Shown here: piece after piece, positions 60,468 to 64,000 of the stretch | Layout of the letters: each line of letters begins with the position of its first letter | How positions within the stretch are numbered: the stretch's first letter is position 1 | DNA from: Streptococcus halotolerans | Lineage (GTDB): Bacteria; Bacillota; Bacilli; Lactobacillales; Streptococcaceae | NCBI RefSeq assembly: GCF_001598035.1 | Contig: NZ_CP014835.1 | Location: forward strand, 2,118,101 to 2,182,100 | Reading direction: 5' to 3' | Length of the DNA stretch: 64,000 nt | The notes under the pieces: generated by a model | What the model was told of the DNA's origin: nothing | Seen by the model: only the letters and a program-made list of their open reading frames with translations | Databases searched by the model: none | Position numbers and translations under genes: made by a program

Positions 60468-62600
60468 ATGGAAAATCAAAATCTTAGTAAAATTACCCAA
60501 GAATTGGGGTTAAACAGTCAGCAAATTGAACAAGTTTTAGCCTTGACGGCAGAAGGAAATACTATTCCTTTTATTGCTCGTTACCGGAAAGAAAAAACAG
60601 GCAACCTTGATGAAGTTCAAATCAAAGCTATTATCGATTTGGATAAGTCCTTGACAGCTCTATCGGATCGAAAAGAGACCGTTCTTGCCAAAATTGAGGA
60701 ACAAGGTAAGTTAACCGATCAACTTCGTCAAGCTATCCAGGCAGCTGGAAAATTAGCTGATGTTGAGGAACTTTATTTACCTTATAAGGAAAAACGCCGT
60801 ACCAAGGCGACTGTTGCGCGTGAAGCAGGGTTATTCCCATTGGCCCGACTTGTATTACAAAATATTCCCAATCTCGAAAAGGAAGCAGAGAGCTTTATCA
60901 CTGATGGCTTTGAAACAGCCGAAAAAGCCCTAGCAGGTGCTTGCGATATCTTAGTAGAGGCCTTGTCAGACGATAATAAACTGCGCTCATGGACTTATAG
61001 TGAGATTTGGGCTCATAGCCAATTGAGGTCTCAACTCAAAGATTCAGAAGCTGACGATAAGCAAATCTTTCAAATCTATTATGATTTTGAGGAGGCTGTG
61101 GAAACCATTCAGGGTTATCGTGTTCTTGCTCTTAACCGTGGTGAAAAATTGGGAATCCTAAAAGTTAGTTTTGAGCACAATATTGAGAAAATGCTGCGTT
61201 TCTATGAAGCTCGATTCAAGGAAAAAAATGATTACATTCGTAAGATTGTTCAAGACGCTTGTAAGAAAAAAATTGTTCCGGCCATGGAGCGTCGTATTCG
61301 CACAGAATTAACAGAAAGTGCCGAAGATGGTGCCATTAATCTCTTTTCAGAAAACCTTCGTAATCTGCTGTTGGTATCGCCACTAAAAGGCAAAGTGGTT
61401 CTTGGTTTTGATCCTGCCTTTCGTACAGGGGCAAAATTAGCGGTTGTTGATCAGACAGGAAAGTTAATGACAACACATGTTATTTACCCAGTACCACCGG
61501 CAAGTCAAGCAAAGATAGCAGCTGCTAAAAACGAGTTGGCAGAGCTTATCCAAACTTATGCTATTGAAATCATTGCCATTGGTAATGGAACAGCTAGCCG
61601 TGAAAGCGAAGCTTTTGTCGCAGAGGTTCTTAAAGATTATCCACACGTTTCTTATGTTATTGTGAATGAGTCTGGTGCGTCTGTCTATTCAGCTTCAGAA
61701 CTAGCTCGCCATGAATTTCCTGATTTAACGGTTGAAAAACGTTCGGCTATTTCCATTGCACGTCGCCTCCAAGATCCGCTAGCGGAATTGGTAAAAATTG
61801 ATCCCAAATCCATCGGTGTTGGTCAATACCAACACGATGTTAGTCAGAAAAAACTAGCAGAAAATCTTGATTTTGTAGTGGATACCGTGGTTAACCAAGT
61901 TGGTGTCAATGTCAACACAGCAAGTCCAGCTCTCTTGGCTCATGTCTCAGGACTTAATAAGACCATATCTGAAAACATTGTCAAATACCGTGAAGAAAAT
62001 GGTGCGATTGCATCTCGTTCGGAAATTAAAAAGGTTCCTCGTCTTGGGGCTAAAGCCTTTGAACAGGCGGCAGGTTTCCTCCGTATTCCAAATGCAAAGA
62101 ATGTCCTTGACAATACAGGGGTGCACCCAGAAAGTTATGGCGCTGTTAAGGCTCTCTTTGAACAGCTTGATATCCAAGATTTGGATGATTCTGCAAAGGC
62201 TAAATTACAAGCTTTAACTATTGCTGATACAGCTAAGCAGCTGGAGCTTGGCCAAGAAACGCTGAAAGACATCGTTCAAGACCTTCTCAAACCTGGTCGT
62301 GATCTCCGAGATGACTTTGAGGCTCCGGTTCTTCGTCAAGATGTTCTTGATATCAAGGATTTGACCATTGGTCAGAAGTTACAAGGAACTGTCCGTAATG
62401 TTGTGGATTTTGGGGCTTTCGTTGATATTGGCCTTCACGATGATGGTCTTATCCACATTTCACAAATGTCTAAGTCCTTTGTCAAACATCCAAGCCAAGT
62501 CGTTTCCGTCGGTGATATTGTGACGGTCTGGGTATCAAAACTTGATCCTGAGCGTGATAAAATTAACCTTTCTTTGGTAGATCCTCGTGAATCTAACTGA
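60468..62600 (+). CDS. tex: Tex-family RNA-binding transcription accessory protein
   Basis: This 710-residue protein has an N-terminal helical region, a YqgF/RNase H-like domain ([16 protein letters not shown], near residue 315), helix-hairpin-helix motifs ([20 protein letters not shown]) and a C-terminal S1 RNA-binding domain ([20 protein letters not shown]). Tex proteins act on transcription and RNA; the mechanism is not settled. The ATG follows TGGAG. It overlaps the SprT-like gene by 14 bases. Confidence 0.95.
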   Translation: MENQNLSKITQELGLNSQQIEQVLALTAEGNTIPFIARYRKEKTGNLDEVQIKAIIDLDKSLTALSDRKETVLAKIEEQGKLTDQLRQAIQAAGKLADVEELYLPYKEKRRTKATVAREAGLFPLARLVLQNIPNLEKEAESFITDGFETAEKALAGACDILVEALSDDNKLRSWTYSEIWAHSQLRSQLKDSEADDKQIFQIYYDFEEAVETIQGYRVLALNRGEKLGILKVSFEHNIEKMLRFYEARFKEKNDYIRKIVQDACKKKIVPAMERRIRTELTESAEDGAINLFSENLRNLLLVSPLKGKVVLGFDPAFRTGAKLAVVDQTGKLMTTHVIYPVPPASQAKIAAAKNELAELIQTYAIEIIAIGNGTASRESEAFVAEVLKDYPHVSYVIVNESGASVYSASELARHEFPDLTVEKRSAISIARRLQDPLAELVKIDPKSIGVGQYQHDVSQKKLAENLDFVVDTVVNQVGVNVNTASPALLAHVSGLNKTISENIVKYREENGAIASRSEIKKVPRLGAKAFEQAAGFLRIPNAKNVLDNTGVHPESYGAVKALFEQLDIQDLDDSAKAKLQALTIADTAKQLELGQETLKDIVQDLLKPGRDLRDDFEAPVLRQDVLDIKDLTIGQKLQGTVRNVVDFGAFVDIGLHDDGLIHISQMSKSFVKHPSQVVSVGDIVTVWVSKLDPERDKINLSLVDPRESN

Positions 62601-63033
62601 TTTCGTTAAACAGGTCTCACTGGAAGACTTTGGTTGGCACTTTCGTCATCAAGCTTACTGGAATAAGCGTCTGAGAACGACAGGAGGCCGATTCTTCCCC
62701 AGTGATGGTCATCTGGATTTCAACCCTAAACACTTGGAGGTATATGGGAAAGCAATTTTTCGACAGATTGTGCGCCATGAATTGTGCCATTATCATCTTT
62801 ATTTTCAGGGAAGAGGGTACAAACACCAAGATCGGGACTTTAAACAGTTATTAAAGCAAGTCGATGGACTTCGCTTCGCACCTAAGCTTCAAGAAGTTAC
62901 CTATAGACATCGTTATACTTGCCAAAATTGTGGACAAGTCTACCCGCGCAGACGACGGATTGACCTAAGAAAGTACCGTTGTGGTCAGTGCCGAGGTAGG
63001 TTAAATGAGGAAAATACTGCAAATCAGTCGTAA
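62587..63033 (+). CDS. SprT-like zinc metalloprotease-fold protein
   Basis: This 148-residue protein has the zinc site [11 protein letters not shown] (HExxH) near residue 63 and a C-terminal treble-clef-like pair CQNCG and CGQCRG. SprT-type proteins are linked to DNA-protein crosslink repair in eukaryotes; the streptococcal role is unknown. It starts at GTG within the end of tex, so translation is coupled. A terminator overlaps its stop. Confidence 0.9.
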   Translation: MNLTDFVKQVSLEDFGWHFRHQAYWNKRLRTTGGRFFPSDGHLDFNPKHLEVYGKAIFRQIVRHELCHYHLYFQGRGYKHQDRDFKQLLKQVDGLRFAPKLQEVTYRHRYTCQNCGQVYPRRRRIDLRKYRCGQCRGRLNEENTANQS

Positions 63034-63050
63034 GGCTGATTTGTTTTTTT
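63020..63050 (+). terminator. Terminator of tex-sprT
   Basis: CAAATCAG / CTGATTTG (63020-63027, 63036-63043) is followed by T7 and overlaps the sprT-like stop codon. Confidence 0.85.
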
Positions 63051-63115
63051 CTGCTTTGATTTATACTTATATTGTGAAAATACAGGACCAGATTAATGGT
63101 CAAAAGGAGAGTATG

Positions 63116-63388
63116 ATGGAGGATCAATTTTATCGATTGAAACGTGGACGAGTGTTGGCAGGAGTACTTGCCGGTCTATCAGATAAGTTCAATTGGGATC
63201 TTAATTTGGTAAGAGCACTTTTTGTAATATCTTGTTTATTTGCACAGTTTCCAATTTTTATCTATATTGTGCTAGCTATCTTTTTACCTTATAAAGAAGA
63301 CACCGAAAGAGACCGTTTTGGCAGCAGCAAACGTCGCCGTAAAAACGCTAGATCGGTTGATTCTGATAATGATGGTTGGTATTGGTAA
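63116..63388 (+). CDS. PspC-domain membrane protein
   Basis: This 90-residue protein has the PspC core FYRLKRGRVLAGVLAGLSDK, one long hydrophobic segment (LVRALFVISCLFAQFPIFIYIVLAIFLP region), and a charged tail ending DNDGWYW. PspC-domain proteins are associated with envelope-stress responses. I chose the second ATG at 63116, six bases after AAGGAGA; the ATG at 63113 is equally in frame. Between this gene and hprK, 270 bp contain no further gene. Confidence 0.85.
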   Translation: MEDQFYRLKRGRVLAGVLAGLSDKFNWDLNLVRALFVISCLFAQFPIFIYIVLAIFLPYKEDTERDRFGSSKRRRKNARSVDSDNDGWYW

Positions 63389-63658
63389 GTCTGCCAAAGA
63401 GCCCTTTAAGCATAGTTAGCTCATAAGAGGCCGAGCTATCACTTTTAGCAGTTTAGTTATCTTGTTTTGAAGATAAATAGTAAGATCAACCGATTGATAA
63501 AGATAAGAGGAGACAAGATCGTTTTGTCATCATTTCTAGCTGACTAGTTTTACTTTCTGAGAAATGGCAATCCTTTTTCTGAAAGTAGGTGAGCGCTTAC
63601 TTTTAGGTGAAAATATGATATAATGTTCTGAAATAAAGCTTTTAGTTAAGGAGAACTT

Positions 63659-64000
63659 ATGTCTGTTACCGTTCAAATGCTGGTAGATAAAATCAAGTGT
63701 GATATTATCTATGGTGATGACGCATTACTGGCTAAAAAAATAACGACTTCAGATATTTTAAGACCCGGTCTTGAAATGACAGGTTATTTTGATTACTATG
63801 CCCCTGAGCGTGTGCAATTGGTAGGGATGAAAGAATGGTCCTATTTAAATGCCATGACGGCTCATAACCGCTTTCAGGTCTTGAGTGAGATGTTAAAACC
63901 TCAGACACCTGCTATTATTATATCTCGTGGTTTGACAGTTCAGGAAGAAATCATTCAAGCAGCTAGTATCAATGGCGTTGCTGTTCTCTCCAGTGACGTA
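63659..64000 (+). CDS. hprK: HPr kinase/phosphorylase (5' part)
   Basis: The first 114 codons are inside the window: [20 protein letters not shown], then [20 protein letters not shown] and [13 protein letters not shown], which match the N-terminal domain of HprK. The enzyme phosphorylates HPr on Ser46 and controls carbon catabolite repression. AAGGAG precedes the ATG, and an extended TGATATAAT lies near 63615-63623. The catalytic half lies beyond the window. Confidence 0.93.
   Translation, partial: MSVTVQMLVDKIKCDIIYGDDALLAKKITTSDILRPGLEMTGYFDYYAPERVQLVGMKEWSYLNAMTAHNRFQVLSEMLKPQTPAIIISRGLTVQEEIIQAASINGVAVLSSDV

Noticed and set aside
63589..63600. Palindrome GTGAGCGCTTAC before hprK as a catabolite (cre) site
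   Set aside because: The outer TG and CA of the cre consensus are missing at the right spacing.
1..64000. tRNA or rRNA genes
   Set aside because: No T-arm GGTTCGAATCC-type sequence with a matching acceptor stem was seen in any intergenic stretch.

Overview
The window is chromosomal DNA of a low-GC Gram-positive coccus, almost certainly a Streptococcus. The evidence is the gene order vicR-vicK-vicX / rnc-smc-HAD-HAD-ftsY, a ComX-type competence pair comEA-comEC, tex-sprT-pspC-hprK, and a blp-type bacteriocin locus. A SaeRS-like two-component system lies beside a single-SSURE, methionine-rich LPXTG protein (PbsP-like), which points to the pyogenic / S. agalactiae side of the genus. I cannot name the species from sequence alone. 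No tRNA, rRNA, CRISPR array or prophage was seen.

Layout: 1-12600 carries housekeeping and competence genes (prfC, a PH-domain protein, cshA, trmN6, plsC, comEA, comEC) and one ISL3-family IS. 12600-15700 is a polar amino-acid ABC importer on the minus strand. 15800-26800 is the conserved vic / rnc-smc / ftsY block, with two short MITE-like repeats near its 3' end. A second copy of the same IS lies at 26972-28389. 28400-38200 holds an APC permease, an aldo/keto reductase, a COG0701 permease operon, saeRS with its PbsP-like surface protein, and a BASS-family transporter whose leader folds as a candidate attenuation riboswitch.

38450-55700 is a large blp-like bacteriocin island. A LytTR regulator module (blpS-blpR-blpH) faces a double-glycine pheromone gene (blpC, 50 codons), a frameshifted blpB and an intact peptidase-ABC exporter (blpA). 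Next come about a dozen double-glycine peptide genes, small membrane immunity proteins and decayed duplicates. The promoters carry pairs of an 11-bp element (ACCATTTAGGA-like) repeated every 21 bp; I count thirteen such pairs. The pheromone circuit would switch on peptides, immunity genes and exporter together, but the broken blpB raises doubt that this strain can export pheromone or bacteriocin.

The most novel content is in that island. Two paralogous modules encode paired cysteine peptides, one with C-x2-NPKQW-x-C and one with KVCS-x2-D-x2-C plus C-x3-SA-x-NPAP-x3-C, each with a two-helix membrane protein. There is also a lone 41-aa double-glycine peptide coupled to a CPBP protease. Outside the island, both IS copies have inserted into rho-independent terminator hairpins in the same orientation, each with a perfect 8-bp target duplication. 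The last 7.5 kb returns to core genes (two oxidoreductases, brnQ, tex, sprT, pspC, start of hprK).
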